From Saccharolobus shibatae B12 (GTDB lineage Archaea > Thermoproteota > Thermoprotei_A > Sulfolobales > Sulfolobaceae), in assembly GCF_019175345.1 (NCBI RefSeq), contig NZ_CP077717.1:1526001-1590000 (forward strand): 64,000 nt of DNA, in the 5' to 3' direction. A model generated the notes under the pieces. It had not been told where the DNA came from. It saw nothing but the letters and a program-made list of their open reading frames with translations, and did not search any database. This document shows positions 1-9,809 of this stretch, one piece after another; position 1 is the first letter of the stretch, and each line of letters opens with the position of its first letter. Position numbers and translations under genes: made by a program.

Positions 1-595
<595 letters not shown>

Positions 596-638
596 AGGGA
601 TTCGGTTTCATGGTTAGTAGATTTTAAAAACTAATCAA

Positions 639-1283
639 TTACTTAACTTTTATCCACTTCTCGTATTCCTCTATTATTCTGTTGTACTGATCCCCTCCCC
701 TATTCTTGTTAGCCACAACTGTGTCAGATACCATTAACGGTCCGAGGATTATAACGTATAAGTTTTTCCACTTAATGTTCAACTTTTGAAACCAACTCTT
801 AACGTCACTTATAGTAACCTTTTGAGGGAAATCCTTTATTTCCACACCAATTTTTCTTAGTATTTCTACAATATCATCCCTGCATTCTTCCCTCAACTCG
901 TAAGGTGAAGGAATCCTCGTGTAATTCCCCTTCAATATCATCTCGTTTAACGTTCTACCCCCCATCCCTTGGTGATGACTCATTGCAGCCAGGGCAACTA
1001 ACGGTTTTAGTTCTGAATCGCAACACTCTCGTAGGATCTTGTAAACGAGATACCCACTATAAAATTCATGGCCGAAATAGCTCCTATCGTATTGTTTAGA
1101 CGTTTTACCTATGTCGTGAAGGGAAACGCCTATCTCAACACTCTTCCTCACCGTTTCCTTATCAATCCCAGTCCTATATGATATAATTGGAATGATATAG
1201 GAGAAGTTATCCCTAAAGAAATTGAGTATACCTAAACTATGTTGTTTAATCGTTTCCATTCCGTAAAATGCCCAACAAGTCAT
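639..1283 (-). CDS. cas3'': Cas3'' HD nuclease of type I-A module 1
   Basis: The stand-alone HD-domain DNase of the split type I-A Cas3, which nicks and degrades target DNA recruited by the aCascade complex. Metal-binding residues are in place: H15, the HD pair H56-D57 (LHDIGK), H72 (FGHEF), the H103-H104 pair (SHHQG) and D187 (SDTVV). Its 214 aa is within the usual 200-250 range. It is the last gene of the operon; its ATG overlaps the cas3' stop by 4 bases, implying translational coupling with the helicase. It faces cas2 with a short 43-base gap, a likely site of converging terminators. All key residues are present, so it should be active. Confidence 0.95.
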   Translation of the reverse strand: MTCWAFYGMETIKQHSLGILNFFRDNFSYIIPIISYRTGIDKETVRKSVEIGVSLHDIGKTSKQYDRSYFGHEFYSGYLVYKILRECCDSELKPLVALAAMSHHQGMGGRTLNEMILKGNYTRIPSPYELREECRDDIVEILRKIGVEIKDFPQKVTISDVKSWFQKLNIKWKNLYVIILGPLMVSDTVVANKNRGGDQYNRIIEEYEKWIKVK

Positions 1284-2926
1284 TTCTTCAACCTCAACCC
1301 AGTTTCTTCATTGTAAAGTTCTTTATCTATCTTCAGTGCGTATATTATATAGCGTTTATCTTCATCATGAAAGACTTTCCTATAATCTCTACAAGGTTTT
1401 GTTATTTCAACGCAAGTTTCCCTTACATTTACCTTATCAAGCTCTACCTTTTTCTCTGGCATGTATTCCTCTACGTAAGCGTAGACACAATCATTACCCT
1501 TAACAGCTATTTTAAGTGCCAAATCCCCGTCAAGTGGAATTAGATCCCTCTCTGAAGCTGGAGTATCATACGCTACGTTTATAACATACGAGTTAGTTAG
1601 ACTACAATACCTATCAAGTAATTTTTCTAAGTCCCCTTTAGTTGCGAATAAGTTTTCCGCTATATTATCTAGCTCTTTTAATAAATTAAGGTCCCCTCTT
1701 GGAGGCTTTACAACTCTATCTACAATTTCTCCGTAACTTGAAGGTAACTTTAAGGATATGTCGTTTTTCGTACCTTCTAACTCCTTAACAGTGTTTTCAA
1801 CTTCGTCTTTGTCATAGGGATAATAATTCCCGCTCTTCCATATGTAAAGTTCCCCCTTATCCTTTTCTTTATCTCTTAATAACCTACCAACTCTCTGTAC
1901 AATAGAGGTTATTGGAGCTTGTTCAGTTATCATCATCTCAGAGGAAATGTTAACGCCAACCTCAATGACTTGAGTTGCAATTATAATATTGCACTCCTTT
2001 CTCAACTTCTCATCCCTATCACCTATCTTAAACCTCGAGTGTACTAAGCAAGGAGATAAATCCCTTAACTTTTCGTAAAGCATTATTGCCTTATCAACAG
2101 TGTTCACTATGACCATAATTTTCTTATCCTTATTTCTCCTAACTACTCCTAATACCTCATCCTCTTCATCAAGAAAATTAATGTTTATATTAGGGACCTT
2201 CATCTTATCCTCCACCTCTACGCTAGTGTACTTCACGCTTCCCACTTTACACTCGTAGTAACCTTCACTAACTTTCACGCAATTTCTATTTTTCACGGAT
2301 TCGCCGTATTCGTTTACAACCGCCAACCTAACTACTTTTCGGTTCTCCATCATTCTGATTAGTTCCTCCTCCACGCTCCTACTAGGTGTAGCTGATGAGA
2401 GTATCATATTCACTCCAACTTTAGATAAGTGCCTAACTGCCCCTAACAGAGAGGTCCATGAATTTCCCTCATTCATTAAGTGGAACTCATCGAAGTGTAC
2501 TAGAGAAGTGTATATTCCAAATCTGGGCAAATCGTAATGACCGTGATGTGAGAAAGGCTCTCCTATTGACGCCTTGTACAAGTTTAGCAAGAACGAATCG
2601 TAAGTCGTTATGATGAACTTCGCTAAGAAAAGTGGGGATTTTATGTGAGAGGGAGTGAAGGAGTATTGAACTGCGAATCTTAGTCCTCTTTCAAAAGCGG
2701 AATTCTGAATATCCCTTGCCAAAGACCTAGTAGGAACAACGTGGATTAACCTACTGAAGTTTTGAGTGGGCTTTAAGTCAATCATTTGTGCAATTTCCAA
2801 AGAAAGCGTGGTCTTTCCGTAACCAGTTGGGAACGTTAGGATGAAGTTTACGTCTTCACATTCATAATAAATTGAATTATCACGACAGTTGAGAATGTCC
2901 AAGACTTTCTGTATTCCCTTCCTCAT
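1280..2926 (-). CDS. cas3': Cas3' helicase of type I-A module 1
   Basis: The superfamily 2 helicase half of split Cas3. It unwinds target DNA so that the HD subunit Cas3'' can degrade it. Walker A is PTGYGKTT at residues 33-40, the DEAH-type box is DEFH at 146-149, motif III is SAT at 178-180, and motif VI is QRVGRLLRDK in the second RecA domain. Its 548 aa is normal for archaeal Cas3'. It overlaps cas8a2 upstream and cas3'' downstream by 4 bases each. The homologue in module 2 (54846-56357) has the same motif spacing but sits at a different place in its operon. Confidence 0.95.
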   Translation of the reverse strand: MRKGIQKVLDILNCRDNSIYYECEDVNFILTFPTGYGKTTLSLEIAQMIDLKPTQNFSRLIHVVPTRSLARDIQNSAFERGLRFAVQYSFTPSHIKSPLFLAKFIITTYDSFLLNLYKASIGEPFSHHGHYDLPRFGIYTSLVHFDEFHLMNEGNSWTSLLGAVRHLSKVGVNMILSSATPSRSVEEELIRMMENRKVVRLAVVNEYGESVKNRNCVKVSEGYYECKVGSVKYTSVEVEDKMKVPNININFLDEEDEVLGVVRRNKDKKIMVIVNTVDKAIMLYEKLRDLSPCLVHSRFKIGDRDEKLRKECNIIIATQVIEVGVNISSEMMITEQAPITSIVQRVGRLLRDKEKDKGELYIWKSGNYYPYDKDEVENTVKELEGTKNDISLKLPSSYGEIVDRVVKPPRGDLNLLKELDNIAENLFATKGDLEKLLDRYCSLTNSYVINVAYDTPASERDLIPLDGDLALKIAVKGNDCVYAYVEEYMPEKKVELDKVNVRETCVEITKPCRDYRKVFHDEDKRYIIYALKIDKELYNEETGLRLKK

Positions 2927-3894
2927 GTGGATGAGTATACCTCCTCCATCTCGACTCTCATCTTTTCCAATGCTTCTCTTATTTTCTTAATATCCCATGA
3001 GGTGAGAGGCGATTGCTCATCCTTCAAATACGTATCCCTAGCAATCATGTATGTTACTTCTACCGGTGATAACGTACCCTTAATTCCCTCAAAGATGTAA
3101 TTTGACACCTTGTTAAGTGAGTCCGGAGATTGGTTAGCTAGACTGGTGATCCTCCTTTCCACACTATCGTCATCCACTAAAGTCCAGAAGCGAATTAATG
3201 GCCTTAAAGATGTGTGTGGATTTCTCTCGTATATTTCCGCTCTATGTGTTCCCTCTTTTAATAAGAGTACTTCTTGACAACCTTGCTCATCCAACACAGT
3301 TGAGAATATAAGCAATCTACTAATGTGAGATAGTTGACCTATTAAATTTGATTGGACTCTGAGCTCTTTTTTCTTGGAGGGTTTACACATATCTGACATC
3401 ACTGTGGTATCCACTAAAGCTAAAACCGTGACTTGTTCTTTAGCTGCCCTATAGCTAACTAGTTGATATTTTCCTAAACTCAACAATGACAGAATAAAGG
3501 ACTGTCTATTAACTCCAATAGTTCTTTTAGACCCCTTTCCACTCCCGCTCCAGCCACCGAACCACTTTTCAGCCTCCATGATTTCCGGGAAGATTAAAGG
3601 TAAAAAGTATTCTTCATTATCCTCTTTAAAGAACTCCTCAACGTCACCGTTAAAGATCTTCTCTGCAAGGTTTACTTCGTTTGTGTAGTTCTTTTTATAC
3701 GTCTTTAGCTTGTTGAATACGACTTTAAATTGGCTTAATTCGTTCTTCAAATTGTCCTTAAACTCTTCTTCCCTTTCTATATTTGCTACATCGTCATCTA
3801 TATTAATCCCAACGTTTTGTAAACCTAATAGTTCACTTACCACTAGACTTCTAGCAAATAATCCCTCAGATGGGAGATTTATTTTGAATACCAT
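2923..3894 (-). CDS. cas8a2: Cas8a2 (Csa4-type) large-subunit-like protein, module 1
   Basis: A type I-A Cas8a, thought to take the large-subunit role in aCascade (PAM recognition and target loading). At 323 aa it is much shorter than bacterial Cas8 proteins, which is normal for type I-A. The family assignment rests on position between cas5a and cas3' and on the overall look of the protein (N-terminal INLPSEGLFARSLVVSELLGL and the central FGGWSGSGKG glycine-rich stretch); there is no simple catalytic motif to check. It overlaps the end of cas5a by 16 bases. The module 2 protein at 57054-58091 fills the same role but is only distantly similar, so the two effectors may differ in PAM preference. 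Confidence 0.8.
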   Translation of the reverse strand: MVFKINLPSEGLFARSLVVSELLGLQNVGINIDDDVANIEREEEFKDNLKNELSQFKVVFNKLKTYKKNYTNEVNLAEKIFNGDVEEFFKEDNEEYFLPLIFPEIMEAEKWFGGWSGSGKGSKRTIGVNRQSFILSLLSLGKYQLVSYRAAKEQVTVLALVDTTVMSDMCKPSKKKELRVQSNLIGQLSHISRLLIFSTVLDEQGCQEVLLLKEGTHRAEIYERNPHTSLRPLIRFWTLVDDDSVERRITSLANQSPDSLNKVSNYIFEGIKGTLSPVEVTYMIARDTYLKDEQSPLTSWDIKKIREALEKMRVEMEEVYSST

Positions 3895-4670
3895 CTCCCT
3901 AATCCCTCCTTAAGGGTTATCACGTATTTATCAGCCATTTTATAAACTTTGCATATGTCCCCTCTCACATCACTCTTCTTAACCTTTACTTTTCCTCCTA
4001 TAAATGGAGTCTTCCTTGGGACTAAGAAATTTGAGAAAGCTCCAATACTCGGCTTACTGGAAAGCTCATACACGTTCTTTACGGGCATGTTCACTACTTC
4101 AAACTCTTCTGTATTTGTTAGACATTCTGCCGGTATATAGTATATTGTATAAATGTCCTCATCGCTGCTTTCCTCTACGTCAACTACCTTTACATCAGTT
4201 ATTGTAACTAACGACTCCTTTGTACCTAATGATATTATTTGCCAACCCAATTTACTCCAGAATTCGGAATTTTCCTTATTCAGTAGTAATAATATGCTAA
4301 AATTTACGCTTTCACAGTAAACTTTTCCAAAAGCTGAAACTCCAAACCAATCACTTACGTGGTCCAAACTTCTATTCTTTGACTGTCTATATGGTACTCT
4401 CTCCTCCCTCAAGAGATCTGAATAGGGCATTAGCATATGTTCCTCAGTACCGTAAGTAACCCAGAAGAGATCAGATGAGAATTTATCTATGAACTCCTTA
4501 GTACAAGAAACGTTGTTCTTAACAGCGTAATCAGTACAGTAACCTCTACTTAACGCACCCAAAATAGTAGTTATGGGAGGAACGATATAAGAACTTCCAC
4601 CTGCGGAAGTTCTGGGAACTCTAACTGAAAAACCCCAATGGTGAATACCGAAAATAACAACACCTTTCAT
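3879..4670 (-). CDS. cas5a: Cas5a, aCascade backbone subunit, module 1
   Basis: A RAMP-fold Cas5 that caps the 5' handle end of the crRNA in the type I-A surveillance complex, next to the Cas7 filament. It has the typical N-terminus with HHWGFSVRVPRTSAGG followed by PPITTILGALSRG, a pattern shared with the module 2 Cas5a (LHWGFSVVKPSAA, then PPPTTLIGALSYG). Length is 263 aa. Its ATG immediately follows the cas7 stop with no gap, and it overlaps cas8a2 by 16 bases, so it is translated as part of a tightly coupled operon. In type I-A, Cas5a does not process crRNA; that is the task of Cas6, which is missing from this operon. Confidence 0.92.
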   Translation of the reverse strand: MKGVVIFGIHHWGFSVRVPRTSAGGSSYIVPPITTILGALSRGYCTDYAVKNNVSCTKEFIDKFSSDLFWVTYGTEEHMLMPYSDLLREERVPYRQSKNRSLDHVSDWFGVSAFGKVYCESVNFSILLLLNKENSEFWSKLGWQIISLGTKESLVTITDVKVVDVEESSDEDIYTIYYIPAECLTNTEEFEVVNMPVKNVYELSSKPSIGAFSNFLVPRKTPFIGGKVKVKKSDVRGDICKVYKMADKYVITLKEGLGRWYSK

Positions 4671-5606
4671 CTACATTACCGTAAACGCATCTATCGGCGT
4701 GTTGACGTTACCTTTCTCCTCCTTTAGATAGTACTTTACTACGGGTCGTTTAATATTCAACACTTTAGCGAAGGAATCAGTTGTGGAGTTAACAAGGTCT
4801 ATGTATTTCTTAATGTCTCCAGTTACGGGCGGTAGATTGAAAGGCTTCTCTGAAGCGCTAACAAATAAGGCCTCTATCTCCACTATGGGCTTAAATCTAG
4901 TCAACTTTGCGCCAAATAGGAATTGCGTTAAAGTTATCATTAAGGCATCCAATGCAACCTTTTCCCTATCCTTTTTCTTATCAACTTCCTTTACGGGATA
5001 ATTTTGTGTCTTTCCTATACTGTTAACGTTCAAATAACCTGTAAGCACATAAGATGCGCTCGCGGTTTCGATATTATATAGGGATTGAATATTCTCGTTC
5101 TTGTATTTATCCATTAGTTCCTTATTAGCATACCTAACGTGAAATTGGGAAGATATTGTTGAAGCTTTAACTGCATCTATTGCAGGAACCATGTAACTAA
5201 AGGCTATATTTGAAGTTCTCTTAACTAGCTTGTTTGGATTCATGAATCCTGCAACGTCCTCGACTACATCCTCATCAATAACGCAGAGTTCGTAATCCGA
5301 CCCTTTTTTATCATCACATTTAGTACCTTCATGAACCTTATCGTCAGAACCCCTCTTTATCAATATTCCCTGCTTAGCTAAATTATCTACTGGTAGATTT
5401 CTTTGAAGTGCTAATTCGACTAGATTCATTTGATACCCATGTGCTATCATTTCTCCACTAACCGCTGGCACATATGTTACCGTGTAGGAGTCCTTTTCCT
5501 TAAAGACTAATGGAGCCCTCCTATGCCTTACGTAGTTCCCTGCAGACTCTACGTTATTTAGATCTTCCACGTTTACCAAATACCTAACGGAAAAGGATAT
5601 CCACAT
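4671..5606 (-). CDS. cas7: Cas7 (Csa2), crRNA-binding filament subunit, module 1
   Basis: Csa2/Cas7 forms the helical backbone along the crRNA spacer in aCascade. The N-terminal half carries the family's signature: ISFSVRYLVNVEDLNNVESAGNYVRHRRAP, in which the RNA-contacting basic HRRAP loop matches the HRTAP of module 2, followed by VPAVSGEMIAHGYQ (module 2: VPVISGEALAHAYQ). Length is 311 aa (Csa2 usually 310-325). A stretch near residues 100-125 is rich in Asp, Lys and Cys (KCDDKKGSDYELCVIDED) and differs from module 2. It starts two bases after csa5 and is followed without a gap by cas5a. Confidence 0.94.
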   Translation of the reverse strand: MWISFSVRYLVNVEDLNNVESAGNYVRHRRAPLVFKEKDSYTVTYVPAVSGEMIAHGYQMNLVELALQRNLPVDNLAKQGILIKRGSDDKVHEGTKCDDKKGSDYELCVIDEDVVEDVAGFMNPNKLVKRTSNIAFSYMVPAIDAVKASTISSQFHVRYANKELMDKYKNENIQSLYNIETASASYVLTGYLNVNSIGKTQNYPVKEVDKKKDREKVALDALMITLTQFLFGAKLTRFKPIVEIEALFVSASEKPFNLPPVTGDIKKYIDLVNSTTDSFAKVLNIKRPVVKYYLKEEKGNVNTPIDAFTVM

Positions 5607-5608
5607 AA

Positions 5609-6103
<495 letters not shown>

Positions 6104-6120
6104 TCACTTGTATTTTCCAG

Positions 6121-6130
6121 TATTTAAATA
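6121..6130 (-). promoter_or_regulatory. TATA box of the module 1 interference operon
   Basis: The palindromic TATTTAAATA lies 24 bases upstream of the csa5 ATG (6097), the expected spacing for a leaderless Sulfolobales transcript. No other start signal for the six-gene operon is needed because all its genes overlap or abut. Positional inference. Confidence 0.6.
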
Positions 6131-6459
6131 TTGCCCATTATTTAAACGTTTTGTATTACGAAAAGAAACTTCACATTTTACGATAAATATGTTACGTTAT
6201 TTTTTCCTATGCGCGAAAAAGTATAGATAAATATATTTACGCAAATCTCATAAGCTCATTAAATAACATGCAGAACATCAAGTAGTAAAATAAACTTGAT
6301 TAAAGGATAGAAGGAATTAAAGTAAAAAGGATTTTTCTCAATCCTAATGCGAAAAAATGTAAGTGCCACAAGATAGGTGATATCAATCCAAGTGCTAAAG
6401 AAATTTCGTCTCCCTTAAAGCACTTATAACCGACAAATATTCCGGAGAAGTAAACTAGA

Positions 6460-6645
6460 TAGCAGTTGTTGTTCTACTTTAACGTAGCTTAAAGATTTTC
6501 ATTGAACCTAGTGCATCAACCAAACATATCTCAACTAACCTGAGGAGTTTCTCCTCATATTTTTAATTAACCAAACGCTAGACTAAAAACTTTATCGGCA
6601 GTACTGAAAATCTTATATTACCGAGGAAAATTAGAACAACTGGTA
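6460..6645. repeat. MITE-A copy 1 (non-autonomous element)
   Basis: About 186 bases starting TAGCAGTTGTTGTTCTAC and ending TTAGAACAACTGGTA, so the ends are near-inverted repeats of TAGCAGTTGTTCTA. The inside matches the other MITE-A copies in the window (for example CTAGACTAAAAACTTTATCG and TATTACCGAGGAAAATTAG). The left end carries an extra GTT and the right end one substitution. No exact target duplication is seen. It codes for nothing. Confidence 0.75.
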
Positions 6646-7218
6646 TTGATAGCGAGAAATCATATAAATTGTAAGATAGAAAATTCTAGACTTTTATGTA
6701 TAATAATAATATCATGAGAAAAGTTAAAACATTGTAACAATTTAATACTCTCTAGGCAAATTAACTGGGGAGTATATCAGCCTAAACTTAAAGTTACTTA
6801 AATCATTCTTTAGTTACTCTGTACTTCAACACTATACGTCATTTACTTCCATTGCCAAAGGCTACAATTAAATTAACAGCTCAACTCAAAACTCCGGTAC
6901 ACTAAAAAAGTACAACCGTGGTACGCTCTGTCCTAGCGTTATTTTTCCAACACTTAGAAAACCACTTAAACCTCTTTTTTACCAAATTCTTTTCAAATTG
7001 TATTACGCCAATTTTTCCTTTACACATCTAACGATATAATTATCGGCTATAATAGTAGCCCTTTTTCAAATATTACGTGAAGTCTCAAACAGAGCTTTCA
7101 AGGAATTAACGTTTATGAATATACGCTGTATTTCTCCCTACATGGATCCAAGAACGTACTAAAATCTAACAATAGGCCATCCTTTCTTGCCGCGATTATA
7201 TACCTAATATTTCTATTT

Positions 7219-7752
7219 TTAGAAAAATATTATAGTCTTAGCCTTAGATGACATCAAATCGCAGAAGTAACTTACACACTGCCCCTTGTTATAAACTGAC
7301 AATGCCTTACCCTTCAGTTCCTCATACCTCCTATTCATTCTAATGTAATCGTCTTGATCAATAACAGTTGTAACCAGGTGCGCCCCAACATCCCTTGCTG
7401 TCAATACTGCAGCTGCAGTAATTGCCTTTCTTCCTCCAGAGAAGTCCAAATAATCTCCAGTACTCAAAACCTTCCTAACACTTTCCCTAACAGTTATGAA
7501 ATCCTGGGGGGATGAAATATCGTCAAACGGTAACGCTATTTCCCTAACGTTAGTGAAATCCAAACAACATAGAAGAATGGTTTTCAAGAAGTAATAGCTC
7601 TCAGTCACCTCTTCAGTCCTTATTACGACAAGCTCATTAACCTTGATTTCCTTAGCCTCAAAGGGAGCTACGTAATTTCCAGAGGTCAAGTTATCCAAAG
7701 TCTCAGCTATTCCTCCAGGAGACTTACCTAGAGTTGCGACTAGCTTTACCAT
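7219..7752 (-). CDS. crn1: Crn1-type CRISPR ring nuclease (CARF domain)
   Basis: A single CARF-domain protein of 177 aa that begins MVKLVATLGKSPGG, with S11 of the Crn1 ring nuclease active site (Sso2081 numbering), and has the second CARF motif LDFSGGRKA at residues 103-110. Crn1 enzymes slowly cut cyclic tetra-adenylate, the second messenger made by Cas10 of type III systems, and so switch off Csx1-type nucleases. The family name is from recognition, not a search. It lies on the same strand between cas4 and the csa5 operon, under its own TATA box (7775-7783). A type III shut-off enzyme embedded among type I-A genes is also known near the S. solfataricus cas cluster. The intact Csx1 at 20672-21886 is a likely partner. 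Confidence 0.85.
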   Translation of the reverse strand: MVKLVATLGKSPGGIAETLDNLTSGNYVAPFEAKEIKVNELVVIRTEEVTESYYFLKTILLCCLDFTNVREIALPFDDISSPQDFITVRESVRKVLSTGDYLDFSGGRKAITAAAVLTARDVGAHLVTTVIDQDDYIRMNRRYEELKGKALSVYNKGQCVSYFCDLMSSKAKTIIFF

Positions 7753-8368
7753 AGTTGAAATGAATAAGAAGTGACTTATAAACTAGTACGCTTCCTCTCC
7801 CAACTACGTCGGAATTCACTCAACTTCTTCACGTATCTTTTAATGAAATTACCAAAAATGGGCTTTGCTGAAATTTAATTAATTTCACAAATCAGCTGAA
7901 TCATTGCCTGTTCCCTAAAATGTTTCACTCTGTCTCAACTTTTACCTAGGGAAATTAACGTTATCCCCTTTTTGTATTAGCTACCTCATTGGTGGAATGC
8001 TTATCACAATACTTAAATAGGATAATAAAGAGAAGAAGGCTTTTGTATATTAAGGAAAAGCCAGTTTTACCCAATAATATTCTTTTTCCTATCAATAATT
8101 CGATTGTGTGTATATATCTTCAAATATCGATCCGTTTTGGTATACTTTTTCTTAATCAACGTAAACTCTAATTACAAACGCCAATCGCGTTGGGCAATTA
8201 AGGTCTCTTTTGCGGATTGTAATTCATAAAAATAAGGTGGATACGATAAAGTAAACTACTTAGCGTTGATCACAATCTAGTCTGTGTAGTGGTATTTAAT
8301 TAAATTCATTACAATTCTTTAAATAAACTGGATTCGCAAAGGATGCGTTAATGAAACCCTTTTTTCTC
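7753..8368. other. Gene-free region with a degraded MITE-B copy
   Basis: Between crn1 and cas4 I see no convincing gene; the open frame at 7989-8171 has no recognisable features and an unlikely composition. The segment 8190-8357 resembles MITE-B (GCGGATTGTAATTCAT on the left, GGATTCGCAAAGGATGCG on the right), heavily diverged. The crn1 promoter lies at the left end. Confidence 0.5.
7775..7783 (-). promoter_or_regulatory. TATA box of crn1
   Basis: On the minus strand this reads GTTTATAAG, about 23 bases before the ATG at 7752, the spacing expected for leaderless transcription. It shows that crn1 has its own promoter and is not merely read through from csa1-cas4. Confidence 0.55.
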
Positions 8369-8926
8369 TCAATCAACATAAGCTAAATTTCCCTTTATTT
8401 TAGGTTTACAATAGATGAAAAATCCGCAATTATGGCACTTCCTCGCGTCTTGAACAACCCTCACCTTACCGTTTATGGCATCCCTTATCTTACTCAAAAC
8501 CTTCTCCACATACCTCTTCTCAGCGTAATTGTACTCTAACCTAACCATTTCCTTAAGGCTAACGTAATATAACAACCCCTCTTTCACGTTAATCCCATTC
8601 ATGTCCATTAGGTAAAGGTAATACTTCATTTGCAACTTGTGATCATACCTCTTCCTCCCGCTCTTAACGTCGAGTGGAACCCAGTGATTTGGGTAAGTCA
8701 AAACGTAGTCCGGTGAACCGATCAAGTCCCCATACCTAAAGATCGGTTTTCCCACAACATTCAACGGTTTTAATGTGGCGTAAAGGAAGTTCATAACCTT
8801 TTCCTTCTCTACTTGCTCCCCCTCAATCATAGCCTCACTCACCCTCTCAGTAAATCCCATGCTCTCTATCCTAACTATTTGAGGGCAGTAGGCGAAGTGC
8901 TTTATCGTAATGCCACTTATTGTCAT
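8369..8926 (-). CDS. cas4: Cas4 exonuclease, adaptation protein
   Basis: A RecB-type Fe-S nuclease that trims prespacers and helps select the PAM during adaptation. Visible motifs are the first Cys in IKHFAYCPQ, the nuclease core GSPDYVL then PLDVKSG (motif with D and K), the QMKYYLYLM helix, and the C-terminal cluster CHNCGFFIYC. With the first Cys this gives four iron-sulfur ligands. I chose the ATG at 8926, giving 185 aa, because the longer frame would overlap csa1 by 41 bases and adds a non-homologous leader. It lies seven bases downstream of csa1 and is presumably co-transcribed with it. Confidence 0.92.
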   Translation of the reverse strand: MTISGITIKHFAYCPQIVRIESMGFTERVSEAMIEGEQVEKEKVMNFLYATLKPLNVVGKPIFRYGDLIGSPDYVLTYPNHWVPLDVKSGRKRYDHKLQMKYYLYLMDMNGINVKEGLLYYVSLKEMVRLEYNYAEKRYVEKVLSKIRDAINGKVRVVQDARKCHNCGFFIYCKPKIKGNLAYVD

Positions 8927-8933
8927 TAATACA

Positions 8934-9809
8934 TTAAGGGTGGCAAACCTTATAAAACATGCAATCCCTCTCACAATCCTTAGCTATCCCCGGATCCACA
9001 CCCTTATCCATTATGTCTTGAGCCTTATCCCTCATGTCCAAGAACTCACTCCTCAAGGAGTCTGAAATGGGAATCAGCTTACAGTTATTCCTAACCTCCT
9101 TTTCAGTCACAGTAACGTAACACAAGTAACCAAAATCAATGGGTATCTCGTACTGGCTTTCAATTGCCAAAGCGTATCCTGCAAGGGACAACTCGTGGGT
9201 GTATTTGTATTTCCCAGTCTTCATTTCCGCTATTAGGGGAAGGTGAGGAATAAAAGCGTCAACCCTTAAATTGGTTAGGCCCAGAAGGGAACCATCAACC
9301 GGAAACTCAACGTAAAACGGTACAACTTGGGAGACCAAGGAATCCCTAGTCAAGTTAGTGAACTTACTCCTAACCCTATCCAGTTCAGCCGAGTAAATGC
9401 TTATAATGTGATCCCATAAGATCTTTGCGTAAATCCCTTCTTCCTCCTTTAAGTCCTTAAGTAGAGAGTAAAACTCATCTCCCATTAGCGTTCTCAGAGT
9501 ACTCCCATCAACGTTTTCCCTTGAATAAATAAAGCGCTTAACTGCTTCTATGCCAATAGCGTAAACCGTGTGGATAAGTGAACCTTGAAGTATTTGCCTA
9601 CCTATTTCTCCCCTAAAGCCCTTTACCTTAAGGTAAACGTTTCTCAGAGTACTACAGTAAACCATTTCGGAAATTGATACTTGGGAAAGGGATCTAGTGT
9701 AAACTGGTGGTTCGCTCCAATTCCATCCCCTCAGCTCCTCATCCACGTTTTTAGGTAACTTCTTTATCCTCTTTGAAAGCAACAGTATATCTGAATGAGT
9801 AAAGAACAC
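8934..9809 (-). CDS. csa1: Csa1, Cas4-related adaptation protein
   Basis: Csa1 is a type I-A specific relative of Cas4 found only with archaeal adaptation genes. Family features visible are the N-terminal motif LPKNVDEELRGWNW (compare EEELRGWNY in the second copy), the nuclease-like core IAEMKTGKYKYTHELSLAGYALAIES and the C-terminal cysteines CERDCMFYKVC. The likely start is GTG 9809 (291 aa, beginning VFFTHSDILLLSKR like family members); a TTG 21 bases upstream is possible. It reads away from the leader of array 1 and is followed by cas4, so csa1-cas4 probably forms one adaptation transcript, with its cas1-cas2 partners at 1-595. Confidence 0.92.
   Translation of the reverse strand: MFFTHSDILLLSKRIKKLPKNVDEELRGWNWSEPPVYTRSLSQVSISEMVYCSTLRNVYLKVKGFRGEIGRQILQGSLIHTVYAIGIEAVKRFIYSRENVDGSTLRTLMGDEFYSLLKDLKEEEGIYAKILWDHIISIYSAELDRVRSKFTNLTRDSLVSQVVPFYVEFPVDGSLLGLTNLRVDAFIPHLPLIAEMKTGKYKYTHELSLAGYALAIESQYEIPIDFGYLCYVTVTEKEVRNNCKLIPISDSLRSEFLDMRDKAQDIMDKGVDPGIAKDCERDCMFYKVCHP

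Noticed and set aside
3710-3913. Plus-strand frames inside the cas operon (also 905-1099, 1268-1543, 4783-5001)
   Set aside because: Antisense shadows of well-supported cas genes.
7989-8171. 60-aa frame between crn1 and cas4
   Set aside because: Unlikely composition and no motif; the area is mostly decayed repeat DNA.
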